64,000 bases of DNA, taken from assembly GCF_040839445.1 (NCBI RefSeq), contig NZ_JBDPGJ010000002.1, positions 992,001 to 1,056,000 of the forward strand, in the 5' to 3' direction. This DNA is from Aquibium pacificus. Its GTDB lineage: Bacteria > Pseudomonadota > Alphaproteobacteria > Rhizobiales > Rhizobiaceae. The translations under genes were made by a program, and so were the position numbers. A model generated the notes under the pieces. That model saw only the letters and a program-made list of their open reading frames with translations. It was not told the DNA's origin and ran no database searches. This document shows positions 62,438-64,000 of the stretch, piece by piece; the stretch's first letter is position 1; each line of letters begins with the position of its first letter.

Positions 62438-64000
62438 GTGAAGAAGCGCGAGGTGGCGGCGGAGGCGAAAATGCCGCCGTCCGGCCAGGAGGACGAGAAG
62501 ATCGCCGCGACCGCGAGGCTCGGCGGTGGCGGCTTTCCGTCCGGTACCGATCGTGACCGGACCGCGCAGCTCGTCGAGATCGGCAGCGACTGGCTCTGGG
62601 AGACTGACGCGGCCCATCGCTGGACCTGGGTCGGCGATGCGTGCATCGAACAGACCGGCATCAAGCGATCGGCCATTGTCGGCCGGTCGCGCATCCAGGC
62701 GCTGACGATGCGGGCGCAGGACGATCCGCTCGCGGCGGCGCATCTCTCGGACCTTGCCGCCCGGCGGCCCTTCCGCAGCTTCATCGACGAGGTCAGGGCC
62801 AGCCAACCCAACTGCAGATTCGTCGAGCTCTCCGGCGTTCCGCGCTTCGACGCGGCAGGGCACTTTGCCGGATACCAGGGCACCGCGCGCAACGTGACGC
62901 CGCTGATGGCGATGTCGGCGGCGCCAACCAGCGCAGCAGACAAACCCGCGGCCACCTTGGGCAGGGAGACCGCCGTCTCCCATGCCGAACGGCTGACGGC
63001 GGCGCTCGACCACATGGAAGATGCCTTCACCTATTGCGACGGCGACGATCGCATCGTGCTCTACAACGAAGCGTTCCTGACACTCTTCCGGGGCGTGGAG
63101 GACATCGTCCGCCCCGGTCTCCACTTCGACCGGTTCCTCGATGCCTGCCTCGAACGCGGGCTGTTCGACCTCGGCGGGATCGAACCCGACGAATGGCGGA
63201 AATCCCTGGCGGAAGCGCACAGGAAGGAGAACGCCGAACCGGCGATATGGCGTCTGGCCGACGGCCGGCAGCTTCTGCGGCGCGAGCACCGCACCGAGGA
63301 CGGCGGATCCATCGCAATCTGTACCGACATCACCGCGCGGGAGGAAAAGGAGAACCAGACGAGGCAGGCGCTCGCGGCGGCGGAAGCCGTTCGGGAGCGG
63401 ATGCAGGCGGGGATCGATGCGCTGCCGGACGGTTTCGTTCTGTGGGACAAAGACGACCGGCTCCTCGTCTACAATGATGCCTTCCGACGCGAATATGCGC
63501 TGTTGGAGGGTTCCAAACTGGGGCAAAGCTTCGAAGAACTCGTGTCGGAGTATGCACATTCCGGTGCGGTCAGCAGTTTGCGCGGGCGGGAAGCAGAATG
63601 GATCCGCGAACAGGTCGAGGCACGGACCAGGGAACTCGACCAGGAGATCCTATACGAAGCACCCGATGGTCGCTGGATGCTGCGCCGCGACCGCCTCACA
63701 GCGACCGGAGACCGCGTCGGAACGAGAACCGACGTGACCGAGATGAAGCGGCGGGAGGAGGAACTCGCGCAAGCCAAGAGCTGGGCCGAGCATCTTCTCG
63801 CAGACTTCGAGCATACGCTGAACACCATGCGGATGGGCGTCGTCCTTCTCGATCCCGACCTCGAGGCGGAGATAATCAACAAAGCGTTCTACGATCTCTG
63901 GAAACTCGATCCCGGCGATGTGAACGTCGGCGATCATTTCCGCGCGCTGATGGACGTGAACCGGCACAACGGGATCTACAACGTGTCGGAATCGCGGTGG
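62438..64000 (+). CDS. Multi-PAS sensor protein, 5' part (truncated by window end)
   Basis: 521 codons are present and the frame is open to the last base. After a ~40-residue polar N-terminus come at least three PAS units: around residues 45-165 (IGSDWLWETDAAHRWTWVGD), 190-300 (AALDHMEDAFTYCDGDDRIV), 325-445 (GIDALPDGFVLWDKDDRLLV), and a fourth beginning near 465 (TLNTMRMGVVLLDPDLEAEI), with coiled-coil linkers. The second to fourth resemble the PAS_7 type. A histidine kinase or GGDEF/EAL output domain is expected beyond the window. GTG 62438 is the likely start; ATG 62471 is an alternative. Confidence 0.85.
   Translation, partial: MKKREVAAEAKMPPSGQEDEKIAATARLGGGGFPSGTDRDRTAQLVEIGSDWLWETDAAHRWTWVGDACIEQTGIKRSAIVGRSRIQALTMRAQDDPLAAAHLSDLAARRPFRSFIDEVRASQPNCRFVELSGVPRFDAAGHFAGYQGTARNVTPLMAMSAAPTSAADKPAATLGRETAVSHAERLTAALDHMEDAFTYCDGDDRIVLYNEAFLTLFRGVEDIVRPGLHFDRFLDACLERGLFDLGGIEPDEWRKSLAEAHRKENAEPAIWRLADGRQLLRREHRTEDGGSIAICTDITAREEKENQTRQALAAAEAVRERMQAGIDALPDGFVLWDKDDRLLVYNDAFRREYALLEGSKLGQSFEELVSEYAHSGAVSSLRGREAEWIREQVEARTRELDQEILYEAPDGRWMLRRDRLTATGDRVGTRTDVTEMKRREEELAQAKSWAEHLLADFEHTLNTMRMGVVLLDPDLEAEIINKAFYDLWKLDPGDVNVGDHFRALMDVNRHNGIYNVSESRW

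Overview
The window is high-GC (my estimate, low to mid 60s percent) alphaproteobacterial chromosome. Gene content and order point to Hyphomicrobiales (Rhizobiales), probably a Phyllobacteriaceae/Mesorhizobium-like lineage: rcdA (DUF1465), CtrA-type TTAA-N7-TTAA sites, Omp25-like beta-barrel proteins, a 180-kDa-class NAD-glutamate dehydrogenase, Usg, 6S RNA beside 5-formyl-THF cyclo-ligase, and RIME-like intergenic palindromes. No phage, IS element, CRISPR array or rRNA was seen. Coding density is high and most genes look like core chromosome.

Layout. 1-11.3 kb: 3' end of an RND efflux pump, an MFS exporter, 3-hydroxybutyrate dehydrogenase, inositol monophosphatase with EF-P, a VOC protein, a Sel1-repeat protein coupled to a ThiE-like protein, a TSUP permease, an acyl-CoA synthetase and a small oxidase-like membrane protein. 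11.3-12.1 kb: a candidate small RNA and rcdA, each preceded by an exact CtrA box. 13-16.7 kb: ruvC-ruvA-ruvB with one AbrB/PIN toxin-antitoxin pair inserted after ruvC and a second after ruvA. 16.7-27.8 kb: a GH5 enzyme, then ybgC-tolQ-tolR-tolA-tolB-pal-cpoB, tilS and ftsH. 27.9-33.5 kb: extensin-like protein, tRNA-Glu(CTC), an MBL-fold plus TPR pair, TerC, a YmdB-type phosphodiesterase, 5-FCL, 6S RNA and Usg. 33.8-45.4 kb: acs, LysE, an excalibur protein, a structured RNA carrying a 22-codon ORF, a TadG-like protein, a thermonuclease, DUF1674, htpX, rsmB, a heparinase-like protein and purH. 45.4-52.6 kb: a UMF1 transporter, gdh, an AhpD-like protein and an AT-richer secreted small orphan. 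52.6-55.7 kb: a TetR regulator facing a parallel beta-helix/diheme-cytochrome operon across a perfect palindrome. 55.8-64 kb: glmM, two outer-membrane barrels with exact CtrA boxes, serC-serA split by palindromic repeats, and the start of a multi-PAS sensor protein that runs off the window.

The points most worth following are: (i) a Holliday-junction resolvasome operon holding two different toxin-antitoxin modules, the first with an exact alphaproteobacterial SOS box and a perfect palindromic operator; (ii) a CtrA-box-driven candidate small RNA next to the gene for a CtrA-degradation adaptor; (iii) four exact and three near CtrA boxes that link envelope and signalling genes into one cell-cycle regulon; (iv) a compact transcript with a 14-nt exact match to the 16S anti-Shine-Dalgarno sequence, a 22-codon ORF and a strong terminator.
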